This document shows, one piece after another, positions 17,473 through 27,755 of a stretch of 64,000 nucleotides of DNA (positions are counted from its first letter, which is position 1; each line of letters begins with the position of its first letter). Origin of the DNA: Bacteroidia bacterium (GTDB taxonomy: Bacteria; Bacteroidota; Bacteroidia; Bacteroidales; UBA932); the NCBI GenBank assembly GCA_009929175.1, contig SABC01000003.1, positions 1 through 64,000 on the forward strand. Reading direction: 5' to 3'. A model generated the notes under the pieces. The model saw only the letters and a list, made by a program, of their open reading frames with translations, had not been told where the DNA came from and searched no databases. Made by a program: the position numbers and the translations under genes.

Positions 17473-17550
17473 ATTACTGGAAAATTAAAAAGAATCCTGC
17501 GTCACAGGACTCTTTAAGACAAAGATAATACTATTTATTTAATAAAAAAA

Positions 17551-18063
17551 CTAATCCCTGAATTTGGGAGCCGCCAGTTCGGAGTATAAAATAAAGAGAC
17601 GCGGGTCAAATTTCTCCTTAAGCAAATCAATTGACAAACCCGATTCGTTGTATTTATCCCCCGAGATTTCGTCACTGGAATAAATATCTTCGCCCTCGCT
17701 CTTGCTGTTTGCAGACTGTTCATCCAAAATGGATTGAACTGTATGTTTTGAGAAGGTCGACGGTTTTACCTCCTCTATTTTAACCTCATCTGCTACCGGT
17801 GCCGAAATGGATCCCTCATCCAGCTCTTCGTAATAGAATTCAAACGGATTCTCACTATGCTCCTCGTCAATCAGTGATGAAGCAACAAAAGAGAAGGGGT
17901 TTTGGGAAACAGGTTCTCGTTTTGGCTCAGTTGGTGTGGCATATGACTGGGTCGAAGGTTTTCTTTGCCTTGCAGCTGCCTGCTGCTCCTTTTTTTTCTT
18001 TTCGCTGTAGATCTGGAAAGCCATCACTGCAATCCCGATAACAATATAAAGAATAGTATCCAT
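17551..18063 (-). CDS. Hypothetical single-pass membrane-anchored protein
   Basis: N-terminal TM (MDTILYIVIGIAVMAFQIYSEKKKK) then acidic low-complexity region. Confidence 0.6.
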   Translation of the reverse strand: MDTILYIVIGIAVMAFQIYSEKKKKEQQAAARQRKPSTQSYATPTEPKREPVSQNPFSFVASSLIDEEHSENPFEFYYEELDEGSISAPVADEVKIEEVKPSTFSKHTVQSILDEQSANSKSEGEDIYSSDEISGDKYNESGLSIDLLKEKFDPRLFILYSELAAPKFRD

Positions 18064-18119
18064 AATAAAAATTAGTTAAGTGCCGGCTGACCGATGCAAG
18101 TTAGTAATAATTGCCCGGA

Positions 18120-19034
18120 TTATCTCAATTTAAATTCACCTGTGGCAAGTATGTCAAGTGCCTGCTCCCTGTCGTTTTCCAGTTGGATTTTGAGATATTC
18201 CAGAGAATCAAAACGTTTCTCTTCCCTTAGCCTTTGTACAAATTCCAACTTGAGAGGCAATCCGTAAATATCTTCATTGAAATCCAAAAGGTGTGTCTCT
18301 ATACTTTTCTCCGTTCCTGAAGATATTGTGGGTCTTGTGCCGATGTTGGTTATCCCTTTGTAACAATTGCCGTGCACCTGGGCCACAACGGCGTAAACAC
18401 CATTGGCAGGCAATATCTTGAGGGGTTCGTAAAGTTTGATGTTTGCTGTGGGAAAGCCTATTGTACGGCCAATTTTCTTACCCTCAACTATTGCACCCTC
18501 AAGACCATAACGGTATCCAAGCATCTTGGATGCAAACTCTATCTCGCCGGAGCATAACGCCTCCCTTATCTTGGTAGAACTGATCACCACGTGGTCCGAT
18601 GTGTTTTCGAACTCAGAGACCCTTACCGGCTCTATGCCGTTCTTGATGGCAACTTCAAACATCTCTTGTTGCGTTTGGTTTGTATCATGGCCTACCCGGT
18701 GGTCGTAACCGGCTACCAGTGTTGTCACCCCGAACATATCACGGAGATATTTCCCGAAAAACTGGTCTGTGGATTGAGAGGCAAACTCTTTGTCAAAAGC
18801 GAGTACATGTACTTGCTCTATGCCAAGTGAGTGAAGCAAGCTTTTTTTCTCGTCCAGTGTGGTGAGCAGCCTGAACTTGGCTGCATCCTGCTGCAAAACA
18901 GCCCTGGGATGGGGCCAAAAAGTTACTACGGCCGGAGTCTTGCCCTGCTCCCGGGCAAGCCGGGTAACAGTGTCCAGCACTGCCCTGTGCCCTCTGTGGA
19001 CACCATCAAAAAATCCTGTAGCTGCTACAACCAT
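18120..19034 (-). CDS. ribF: Bifunctional riboflavin kinase/FAD synthetase
   Basis: VAATGFFDGVHRGHRAVL and GRTIGFPTANIKL...NGVYAV. Confidence 0.95.
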   Translation of the reverse strand: MVVAATGFFDGVHRGHRAVLDTVTRLAREQGKTPAVVTFWPHPRAVLQQDAAKFRLLTTLDEKKSLLHSLGIEQVHVLAFDKEFASQSTDQFFGKYLRDMFGVTTLVAGYDHRVGHDTNQTQQEMFEVAIKNGIEPVRVSEFENTSDHVVISSTKIREALCSGEIEFASKMLGYRYGLEGAIVEGKKIGRTIGFPTANIKLYEPLKILPANGVYAVVAQVHGNCYKGITNIGTRPTISSGTEKSIETHLLDFNEDIYGLPLKLEFVQRLREEKRFDSLEYLKIQLENDREQALDILATGEFKLR

Positions 19035-22000
19035 TTTACCAAATCAAAATCTTGCCTGTGTGGCAATCCGTTGTTCCTGGGATAAACCCTTCCTGCCATA
19101 TTGAATGCTCCTGCAGTCTCTGCCAACATACTGCATTTATACCTTGCAATACCCTTGTCAAAACCTGCAAGTTCAAAATCATACCTTTTTGTAATCACCG
19201 AAACCTTATCGGTGCCGTTTTCGGCAATCAGCATCTCTACACCAATATCTTCGGGAGAGAGATCTCCAATAGAGAGGGCAACCTCAGCTGTGTATGTTTC
19301 CCCTAATATGATATCGGTTTTGGAATAATCAGGTTTGATATACTCCAGCACCTCAATATGTGGCCACTCTCTTCTGACTCTCTTTTTCCAAAGAGCCATC
19401 TCACGAGCAAAAGCAAAATCATCTTCTTTGAGTTGGGTGTGCCTTATCCTCAGCTTATTGTAAAACCGCTCGATATAGTCGGTCATCATTCGGTTTGTGG
19501 TAAAGTTCGATGCTACAAGGGCTATTGTGTTTTTAATTTGCTCGACCCAGCCTGTTGGAATTATGCTTTTGTCAGATGATTTCCTGTAAAAAAGAGGAAT
19601 TATTTCATTTTCCAGCATGCTGTAAATGGTTGCTGCATCCAACTGGTTCTGGAACTCCTGGTTGTCATAGTTCCGCTCCTGGGGAAGTGCCCATCCGGCT
19701 CCCTCCTTATAGCCCTCTACCCACCAACCGTCCAAAACCGAAAAGTGCATTACGCCATTCATGGCTGCTTTCTCGCCACTTGTTCCGGACGCTTCGAGAG
19801 GTCTGGTTGGTGTGTTCATCCATACATCTGCACCTTGTACCATCTGTTTGGCCAGGGTCATATCGTAGCCTGGAACAAAGAGGATTTTCCCGATGAACTG
19901 TGGCATTACGGAAACCTCAACAATCCTGCGGATCAGGTCCTGGCCTGCTTTGTCTGCCGGGTGGGCCTTTCCGGCAAAAATAAACTGAACAGGCATTTCG
20001 GGATTGTTTACAATCTTGTCCAGCCTGTCAATATCGGTAAAAAGCAAATGGGCCCGTTTGTATGTTGCAAACCTTCTGGCAAAACCAATGGTAAGAACGT
20101 CGTCCCTCAGGCTCTCCTTTATTTGTATCACCTGGCCAGGTGTATAATGGGCGACAGATGTGGGTGTCGAAAGTGATTGTTTGATTGCTTTGATCAGCCT
20201 GCTTCTCAACTTGTTCCTGACATACCATATGGTACTGTCTTCTACATCGTATATACCTTTGAAGCACTCCTTGTCGTAATGGTGGCTTTGAAAATCCTCT
20301 CCAAACACCTCTGAATGGATCTCCTTCCATTCCGGGGCGGTCCATGTGGGGTAGTGGACCCCGTTTGTAACGTAACTGACGTGCAATTCCTGAGGCAGAT
20401 ATCCTGGCCATAGGCCCGATAATATTGAACGGCTCACCTCCCCGTGAAGCATGCTGACTCCGTTTATCTCCTGTGAAAGGTTGGCTGCAAGGTTGCTCAT
20501 CGAAAACTTCTCATCTTTGTCAAAAGGATCGATTTTGCCGAGGGACATCAATATGTCCCATGTGATTTTAAGCCTTTCGGGATAATGGGAAAAATATCCT
20601 CTCATGAGATCCTCGCTAAAAGAGTCGTGGCCTGCAGGAACCGGGGTGTGGGTGGTAAATAGTGAGGAGCCCCTGACAACCTCCACCGCCTCTGCAAAGG
20701 TTAGGTTGTTGCCGGAAATGTATTCCCTCAGCCTCTCCAGTCCTATGAATGCAGCATGGCCTTCGTTGAGGTGGTAAACATCGGCCTCGATGCCCAAGGC
20801 CCTCAAGGCCCTTACCCCGCCTATGCCCAGCAACATCTCCTGTTTGAGGCGGTTTTCCCAGTCACCTCCGTAAAGATGGTGGGTGACAGCCCTGTCTTCG
20901 GGCAAATTCTCCTCAAAATCGGTATCCAGCAGAATCAACGACCTCCTTCCGACCTCTGTTTTCCAAAGCCTCGCCTTCATATTGCGTCCTGGCAGTGCCA
21001 CGCTTACCGTAATCCAGCTCCCTTGTGCATCACGCAGCGGCGAAACCGGAATCCTGCGGAAATCCTGTGCTTCCGAAACCGAAATCTGATCTCCGGTCGA
21101 TGAGAGTTTTTGGGTAAAGTAACCATTTTTGTAGAGCAAGCCCACAGCCGTGAGCGGCAGCATCATGTCACTCGCCTCTTTGAGGTAGTCTCCGGCAAGT
21201 ACTCCAAGGCCCCCGGAGTATATCTTCAATGATTTGTCCAATCCATACTCCATGCTAAAGTAAGCAATCCTGGGCCCATTTTCATTCTCTCCCTCCTTAA
21301 TGTAATCCGACAAATTACTGTAAACCGAATCCAGCTTCTTAAGGAACTTTTGGTCGTTTTCCAACTCCTTGTATCTCTTGAGTGAAAGCATGTCCAGCAT
21401 ATTTATGGGATTCCCTTCGCTCTCCTTCCAGAGATCTTTGTCCACCAACTTGAACAACTCGACAGCCTCCTGGTTCCAGCACCACCACAAATTGCGGGAT
21501 ATTGTTTCCAGATGTGTTAATCTGGGAGGTATCTTCTTGGTTACAATAATTTTACTCCAATTTGGAAAATTGGAGACATCCTTGCGGTTGGTTATATGGT
21601 CCCGGTCGTCGGATCCTGAGGGGAAGGTCCCCTTGTCCGTGGTTATCTTTTCTAATGACATTGAATAAGCTTTTATGTAATATTCGACAAGGTTGTCCCA
21701 AAGGGCTATCTTAGCCAACTCCCTGGAATTATCCCGCAACCTGGAGTGCTCCTCGGCCGGCAACAACGAAATTTCCAGGATTTTGGCAGCACATCCTTTT
21801 ACCACATCCTGGTAGTTTGAATCGGTTCTTTCAATGATCCCTATCTCTTTCCCGTATGTTCTTGCATGGTCCTTTACCCACAACCCAAAACCGGCAAGTG
21901 TCGTAGTTACCGTAGGGACTCCAAAAGCAAGGCTCTCCAGGGGAGTGTACCCCCATGGCTCGTAGTATGACGGGAAGAGAGTAAGGTCTAAACCGCATAA

Positions 22001-23239
22001 CAACTGGTAATACTTCATATTGAAGACACCGTCGTTTCCATTAAGGTAGCATGGCACAAAAAGAACCTTTACCTTGTCACTCTTCTTGTTGAGCAAATGT
22101 AGCCCGGCTACCTTGTTTGATACCGGATCACCCTCCGGATCACTTAATTTATGGGATACCCATGAGCCTTGAAGCTCCTTTACAGGACCGTTATGCGCCC
22201 CGGGGACAAGAACCCAGGCTATGATTTCCCTCTCCAGGGAGTTAAACCTGTTGACCTCGGCCAAAGCCTCCAGGAAAACATCTATACCCTTGTTCTTGAA
22301 TTCATACCGGCCACTTATGGCTACCATGAGTGCGTTCTCGGAAACCTCCGTGCCGGTCATTACCGATGCCACCTCCCTCATCCTGGCTTTGGCTGCATTT
22401 GTACAAACATCGTACTCCCCCGGTTGAGGGGTAAAACTGTTTTCAAAACCGTTCGGGGTAACAATATCGGGACTCTTTTCGAGGAAATGGGCGCACTCGG
22501 CAGCTGTTATATCGGAAACAGTAGTGAATATGTCCGAATTGTGTGCCGCACACCTTTCGAGGGAGTGTTTGGATACTATATTGAATTCCTTTACTTTGTC
22601 CCAGGTATTGTAACCCTCCATATTGTCGTACAAAGGGAGTCCGTTCCCGGCAATTGACCTCCCGACAACCGTTGCGTGGGTTGTAAAGATTGTAGATATG
22701 GGCAGTTTTGTGCTTTTGAGGTAGAGAACCCCTGCTCCTGTCATCCATTCGTGGAACTGTGCAACCACCTTCATGTTTGAAGTAAGGTTGAACAACATGT
22801 AGCTCTCAATTACCTTTCCCGCTGCATACCCGAAAAGGGCACTTTCGGTATAATCCCATCCACCCGAAAGGGAATCCAGTTTGTAGCTTTCCCAAAAGCT
22901 GGCAAAGACCTTATCTTTCTGTGATATGTAAGAACTAAAGTCGACAAGTACCGCTACCGGTGTTCCGGCCACATTCCAGCGGCCTACCCTTATCCTCAGA
23001 CCCTCTTGGTATGCTTTTACCCTCCAGGCTCTTAAAAGGTTGGGTTCTTCTATGAATTCAGGATTGTCCTCTGTCTCTCTCCAAACATCGGGTCCAACGA
23101 GTATATGATTGTTTTTTAATTCTTTTGCAAGGTTCAGGGCCTTTGTCGCTATTACAGTATGAATCCCCCCCACTTTATTGCATACTTCCCAACTAACCTC
23201 AAAGAGGCAGTCGGGTCTGTTGTTTACTTTATCTGACAT
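19025..23239 (-). CDS. Fusion protein: GT3-type (eukaryotic-like) glycogen synthase + GT35 alpha-glucan phosphorylase
   Basis: N-term CLFEVSWEVCNKVGGIHTVI, FHEWMTGAGVL, TIFTTHATVVGR, PDIVTPNGFE, SGRYEFKNKGIDVFLEALAEVNR; C-term AYFSMEYGLDKSLKIYSGGLGVLAGDYLKEASD and EASGTSGEKAAMNGVMHFSVLDGWW. Confidence 0.93.
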   Translation of the reverse strand: MSDKVNNRPDCLFEVSWEVCNKVGGIHTVIATKALNLAKELKNNHILVGPDVWRETEDNPEFIEEPNLLRAWRVKAYQEGLRIRVGRWNVAGTPVAVLVDFSSYISQKDKVFASFWESYKLDSLSGGWDYTESALFGYAAGKVIESYMLFNLTSNMKVVAQFHEWMTGAGVLYLKSTKLPISTIFTTHATVVGRSIAGNGLPLYDNMEGYNTWDKVKEFNIVSKHSLERCAAHNSDIFTTVSDITAAECAHFLEKSPDIVTPNGFENSFTPQPGEYDVCTNAAKARMREVASVMTGTEVSENALMVAISGRYEFKNKGIDVFLEALAEVNRFNSLEREIIAWVLVPGAHNGPVKELQGSWVSHKLSDPEGDPVSNKVAGLHLLNKKSDKVKVLFVPCYLNGNDGVFNMKYYQLLCGLDLTLFPSYYEPWGYTPLESLAFGVPTVTTTLAGFGLWVKDHARTYGKEIGIIERTDSNYQDVVKGCAAKILEISLLPAEEHSRLRDNSRELAKIALWDNLVEYYIKAYSMSLEKITTDKGTFPSGSDDRDHITNRKDVSNFPNWSKIIVTKKIPPRLTHLETISRNLWWCWNQEAVELFKLVDKDLWKESEGNPINMLDMLSLKRYKELENDQKFLKKLDSVYSNLSDYIKEGENENGPRIAYFSMEYGLDKSLKIYSGGLGVLAGDYLKEASDMMLPLTAVGLLYKNGYFTQKLSSTGDQISVSEAQDFRRIPVSPLRDAQGSWITVSVALPGRNMKARLWKTEVGRRSLILLDTDFEENLPEDRAVTHHLYGGDWENRLKQEMLLGIGGVRALRALGIEADVYHLNEGHAAFIGLERLREYISGNNLTFAEAVEVVRGSSLFTTHTPVPAGHDSFSEDLMRGYFSHYPERLKITWDILMSLGKIDPFDKDEKFSMSNLAANLSQEINGVSMLHGEVSRSILSGLWPGYLPQELHVSYVTNGVHYPTWTAPEWKEIHSEVFGEDFQSHHYDKECFKGIYDVEDSTIWYVRNKLRSRLIKAIKQSLSTPTSVAHYTPGQVIQIKESLRDDVLTIGFARRFATYKRAHLLFTDIDRLDKIVNNPEMPVQFIFAGKAHPADKAGQDLIRRIVEVSVMPQFIGKILFVPGYDMTLAKQMVQGADVWMNTPTRPLEASGTSGEKAAMNGVMHFSVLDGWWVEGYKEGAGWALPQERNYDNQEFQNQLDAATIYSMLENEIIPLFYRKSSDKSIIPTGWVEQIKNTIALVASNFTTNRMMTDYIERFYNKLRIRHTQLKEDDFAFAREMALWKKRVRREWPHIEVLEYIKPDYSKTDIILGETYTAEVALSIGDLSPEDIGVEMLIAENGTDKVSVITKRYDFELAGFDKGIARYKCSMLAETAGAFNMAGRVYPRNNGLPHRQDFDLVKWL

Positions 23240-24486
23240 TACTGTTTTTTCTTAATTCGGTTCGCTTTTTTCACAAGGATACTATCCTTTGCAATAATTG
23301 TTCCACCCTCGACCCGAAGCATGAAATCACTAAGGACGTTCATATAATTGATGAACGCCTCATAGGGTGTGTCGTACGGATTGAAGTATTTGTGTACTGC
23401 CCCGTCCGAAAAAAATTTGGTACACATGTAGTAGAAGTGGTCACTTTGTTGCAGCTTGGCAAAGTTAGATGTTATCGCAGGATCGTTGCATAGTCTCACC
23501 GATTTTTCGATGGAGTACAACTTCTGGAAAGCCTCATCCTGCAATTCGTTGCCCAGCCATGCACTGGTATCCCTCTCCTCATCGGCCCACGAAATGGGAA
23601 AAGGGACATGAAGGGGTGCTACCGGCTGGTGACGCTCACAAATACCCGAAGGGGTGTCAAACTTAATGTTTCCGTTGGTTAAAAGGGCACCCGGAAGATG
23701 CTTTAGGAAATCAAAGATACCGGTGGATGCCTGTTGGTGCTCCCCAAATGTTTCATAGTCCATGAAGAGATTGACTATCTCATCTTTCCTTAGGATGCTG
23801 GCAAGCCAGGCAGCATATTTGTCCGAAGTCAAAGGCCAATGTTCCCAATTCCTGTCTGAGAATCTGAAAGCAATATCGTCACTCAATGTAAAATTTTTGA
23901 GAAGCAACTTCAATCTTGGATTTATGGCATTTGTATACAAATAGTTAGGACTCTTCCATCCAAGAATATGTTTAGCTCCCTCGGTAAGCATTGCCTTATA
24001 CCCCATGTCTGCTACCATGGACCCTATGGTGTCGGAGTAGATCAACTCGGTGTTCCGGAAAACCTTTGGTTTTACTCCAAAGCAGGACTCAATCACGGCA
24101 GAGTGTAACTTGACCTGATGCCGGAACTCGTCGGGAGAGATTAACGAAGCCAATGAGTGGGAGTAGGTTTCGGCCAAAAACTCAACCGAACCGGTTTTTG
24201 CCAGTTCCCGGAAACTCTCAATGACCTCAGGTGCATATTTTTCAAACTGTTCAAGGACTGTTCCCGAAATTGAAAAAGTAACCTTGAATGCCCCGTCATA
24301 TTTTTTTATCAGTTCCAATATCAGCCGGTTTGCCGGCAGGTAACAACGCTCCGCGACCCTTTTCAAAATAGTCTTGTTGGCAAAATCATCGTAATAGTAA
24401 CTCTCCCTTCCAATGTCAAAGAAACGGTAAAGCCTTAGCCTGTCGGGCTGATGCACCTGAAAATAAAAACATATCGATCTTTCCAT
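23239..24486 (-). CDS. Glycoside hydrolase family 57 protein
   Basis: ICFYFQVHQPDRLRLYRFFDIG, FRNTELIYSD, FMDYETFGEHQ. Confidence 0.9.
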   Translation of the reverse strand: MERSICFYFQVHQPDRLRLYRFFDIGRESYYYDDFANKTILKRVAERCYLPANRLILELIKKYDGAFKVTFSISGTVLEQFEKYAPEVIESFRELAKTGSVEFLAETYSHSLASLISPDEFRHQVKLHSAVIESCFGVKPKVFRNTELIYSDTIGSMVADMGYKAMLTEGAKHILGWKSPNYLYTNAINPRLKLLLKNFTLSDDIAFRFSDRNWEHWPLTSDKYAAWLASILRKDEIVNLFMDYETFGEHQQASTGIFDFLKHLPGALLTNGNIKFDTPSGICERHQPVAPLHVPFPISWADEERDTSAWLGNELQDEAFQKLYSIEKSVRLCNDPAITSNFAKLQQSDHFYYMCTKFFSDGAVHKYFNPYDTPYEAFINYMNVLSDFMLRVEGGTIIAKDSILVKKANRIKKKQ

Positions 24487-24500
24487 AAATCCTGTAATTG

Positions 24501-25778
24501 TTATAATAAACCGGAATATATATCCTTAACCTGAGCAGCTGCTCCGTCCCATTTTAGGGAATTCACCTCTTCCAGACCGTTTTTCACAGCCGAGGCTGAG
24601 AGAGCCGGATAGTTGAGCAGGCCGTAAATAGCATCTGCCATGGCATCTATATCCCAAAAATCAACTTTTATTGCGTGTTTCAAAACCTCGGCAACACCAC
24701 TTTGCTTGGAGATGATTGTAGGCACGTTCGCCCTCATGGCTTCCAATGGGGAGATGCCGAATGGCTCTGACACCGAAGGCATGACATAAACATCGGAGTA
24801 GGCAAACATCTCCTTGACCTCCTTACCCCGCAGGAAACCTGTAAAGTGGAATTTATGGGATATCCCCAACTTTGCCACCCTCCTGATGGAGCGGTTAAGA
24901 AGGTCGCCGTTACCAGCCATCACAAACCTCACATCAGGATATTTTGCCAGGACCTTGTTGGCCGCCTCGATAAAATACTCAGGACCTTTTTGATAGGTAA
25001 TCCGGCCAAGGAAAGTTACAACTTTTTCGGGAACCCCCCTCTCTATGACCAAATTGCTAAACCCTTGGAAATCGACGGCATTGTGTACAGTTATAACCTT
25101 TGAAGGATCAATCCCGTATTTGTTAATCACAATATTGCGTGTAAGATGGCTTACGGCAATCACAGCATCGGCCTCCTTCATACCCCGCCTTTCAAGGTCG
25201 TACACCTCGGTATTGATGTTGTTGCCGCTCCTGTCAAACTCCGTGGCATGCATGTGGACAACCAATGGTTTACCACTAAGTTTTTTGGCAGCGACTCCGG
25301 CCATGTAAGTGAGCCAGTCGTGGGCATGGATAATGTCAAACTCCTCCCTCAGGGCAATCTCGGCAGCAACGAGTGCATACCTGGCGACCTCCTCCATGAG
25401 GTCGTTGCCGTACTTGCCCGAAAACCTGAATTTTTGACCATGGCTGTGACGGAACTCCTCTATTTGTCCGGTTTGCTGATGTTCGACCATTTCGGAGAAA
25501 CTTTCGGGCCCGACATAGGGAATCATATTTGAGCCAACCCGGATGAATTCAACTTTTTCCAGGAATTCCCTGACATCCCTGTGGGATTCGGAAACTTCCA
25601 CATCACTGGCATTTATGATGCTTACTGCGCTTGCATCCTCGTCACCCGAAGCAGAGGGCATTACAAATAAAACCTCCACACCATTGTTGGACAACCCTTT
25701 GGTGAGCCCGTAACAGGCTGTCCCAAGCCCTCCCGATATGTGTGGCGGAAATTCCCATCCAAACATCAATACTCTCAT
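24501..25778 (-). CDS. Glycosyltransferase family 4 (starch/glycogen synthase-like)
   Basis: MRVLMFGWEFPPHISGGLGTACYGL, HAHDWLTYMAGV, FLGRITYQKGPEYFIEAANKV, PSVSEPFGISPLEAMRANVPTI. Confidence 0.92.
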   Translation of the reverse strand: MRVLMFGWEFPPHISGGLGTACYGLTKGLSNNGVEVLFVMPSASGDEDASAVSIINASDVEVSESHRDVREFLEKVEFIRVGSNMIPYVGPESFSEMVEHQQTGQIEEFRHSHGQKFRFSGKYGNDLMEEVARYALVAAEIALREEFDIIHAHDWLTYMAGVAAKKLSGKPLVVHMHATEFDRSGNNINTEVYDLERRGMKEADAVIAVSHLTRNIVINKYGIDPSKVITVHNAVDFQGFSNLVIERGVPEKVVTFLGRITYQKGPEYFIEAANKVLAKYPDVRFVMAGNGDLLNRSIRRVAKLGISHKFHFTGFLRGKEVKEMFAYSDVYVMPSVSEPFGISPLEAMRANVPTIISKQSGVAEVLKHAIKVDFWDIDAMADAIYGLLNYPALSASAVKNGLEEVNSLKWDGAAAQVKDIYSGLL

Positions 25779-27706
25779 AAATCTTCTCCCTTGAATTTTT
25801 CTATTAACCTGATCGAACGTAAAAGTGCTGCCACAGACCCCGAGTACGAGGTCGCTCCGTGGGGCTGGTGGGGAGGATCCCCGTCAAACACTTCGGAGAT
25901 GGAGCCAATGCAGTGAAGGGATATTTCCTCCTCAAAGGCAAATACCAGTTCCTCGGCCTTTGACAGGAAGGGTTTACCATGAAGCCCAAACATAGCTTCG
26001 ATGTAAAACGAGAGCAACCACACCCTTGCTGTTCCCTGATGGTAGGCCAGGTCACGACTGAGCTGGTCTCCGTCGTACTCCCCTTTGTAAAAAGGATTCT
26101 TTGGAGAGAGGGTACGTATACCACGAACAGTCAGCAACTCTTTTTTGATTGATTTGAGAACCCCCGATTTCTCTTCGTCCGTAAGTGGAGAATAGTCCAG
26201 TGCGCAGGCAAAGAGTTGGTTTGGCCTTACAAACTTATTTTGACCCTCTGGTCCCACATAGTCTGCGAGGTAATCGGAATCCTCTATCCGGAATGCCTTA
26301 GAAAAATTCTTGTCCAGTTTTTCCAGCACATTTTTCCACTCTGTGGTAAAGGAGCTGTCGTTATCCCGTTCGGAGTTCTCCACAGCAAAAGCAATTGCAT
26401 TGTACCAAAGGGCATTTACCTCCACTTGGTATCCGGAGCGTTCGGTTATTGGTGCGCCAAATGCATAGGCATCCATCCAGGTAAGGGCTTTGCCCTTTTC
26501 CTCTGCCCACAACAATCCGTTGCCGTGCATCGCAACATTGCCCCTGACCCCGTCACGATACGATATGAGTATCTCTGTAAGCAGTTGCTTATACTTTTTC
26601 CAGAGTTTAACGTGAGAGCCGGTGTAATTAGAATACTGCTGTATTGTCCAAAAGAGCCACAAAGGGACATCAACCTGTGTCCCGGTAACTGTAAGTTGGT
26701 GATGATAATTCCTGACAAGGGTTTCCAGTACATTTTCGAAGCTCTTGATGTCTCTGTTCCCACACAAGGTCAACCCGGGCAAAAAGGCCAGGGTATCCCT
26801 GAGGTTATGCTCCAGCCAAGGATAACCGGCGTATATTTCAGCCTCCTTATTACGATGGGTAATAAATTGATCTGCAGAGATTTTGAGACAACTAAGAAAA
26901 CTATCCCGGTGACTCTTTGCCTCCATGTTTTTTTGGAACTTCTGTTTGAACCCGACAGGGTTTTCCTCTTTGAGTGAGGCCGAGAAGAAAATGGTCTGCC
27001 CCTTTTTTATGGGCAACTCAAAGAATCCGGGAACTAAAAGGTCTTCCCGGGATTCGTACGCCCTGCGGCTCTCCTCCTTGTACTCTATGTTGTAGTACCA
27101 GTCCGGATTGGCAACAAACTCTCCTGCAAAACTTAACTGCAGGTGCAGGGTGGGAAAACCGGGATACATACAAAAACTCCTTCCGTTCCTGATCTCTCCC
27201 GATTTGATGTTGGCTCCGGTATTGGCCTTGGAGAGGGCATGAATGTGCCTGAATGCAAGGTATGGTTTGAGACGGAGTGTTGTTGGCGAGTGTGCTTCCA
27301 GCAAAGTATACGAAACAAACATTTGTTCCTCCCTGTTGCAGAGCATCATTACCTTCCTGAATACCATTCCGCCGACAGTGTATGTTACCGCCACAACCTT
27401 GTCCACCTCAAGACTGGTTATATATTTGTGGCCCCTTGGCTCGTAGATTTCACCATAACGGTGTATTCCCAGGTTAAACTCCCTGCCATGCTGGATAAGT
27501 GTCTCATCCAGCGAAGAGAGCAGCACATGTTTGTCGTTATTGAAATTAGCTATCGGGAGAACCAGCAGACCATGGTATTTGCGGGTGTTGCATCCGGCTA
27601 TGGTTGTATTGAGGTACCCTCCGGCGTGGTTGGTCGAGAGGTACTCCCTTTTGAGGGAATACTCCAGGTTTACAAGCTCTTTCTTATTAAACTCGAGGTA
27701 TGCCAT
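25775..27706 (-). CDS. Glycogen debranching enzyme (amylo-alpha-1,6-glucosidase type)
   Basis: REYLSTNHAGGYLNTTIAGCNTRKYHGLLV, NYTGSHVKLWKKY, GLLWAEEKGKALTWMDA, YHQGTARVWLLSFYIEAMF. Confidence 0.9.
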   Translation of the reverse strand: MAYLEFNKKELVNLEYSLKREYLSTNHAGGYLNTTIAGCNTRKYHGLLVLPIANFNNDKHVLLSSLDETLIQHGREFNLGIHRYGEIYEPRGHKYITSLEVDKVVAVTYTVGGMVFRKVMMLCNREEQMFVSYTLLEAHSPTTLRLKPYLAFRHIHALSKANTGANIKSGEIRNGRSFCMYPGFPTLHLQLSFAGEFVANPDWYYNIEYKEESRRAYESREDLLVPGFFELPIKKGQTIFFSASLKEENPVGFKQKFQKNMEAKSHRDSFLSCLKISADQFITHRNKEAEIYAGYPWLEHNLRDTLAFLPGLTLCGNRDIKSFENVLETLVRNYHHQLTVTGTQVDVPLWLFWTIQQYSNYTGSHVKLWKKYKQLLTEILISYRDGVRGNVAMHGNGLLWAEEKGKALTWMDAYAFGAPITERSGYQVEVNALWYNAIAFAVENSERDNDSSFTTEWKNVLEKLDKNFSKAFRIEDSDYLADYVGPEGQNKFVRPNQLFACALDYSPLTDEEKSGVLKSIKKELLTVRGIRTLSPKNPFYKGEYDGDQLSRDLAYHQGTARVWLLSFYIEAMFGLHGKPFLSKAEELVFAFEEEISLHCIGSISEVFDGDPPHQPHGATSYSGSVAALLRSIRLIEKFKGEDL

Positions 27707-27755
27707 TTTACAAATTATTTGTCCAGCAAGTTACTAAATTTATGTTGATTTTTTG

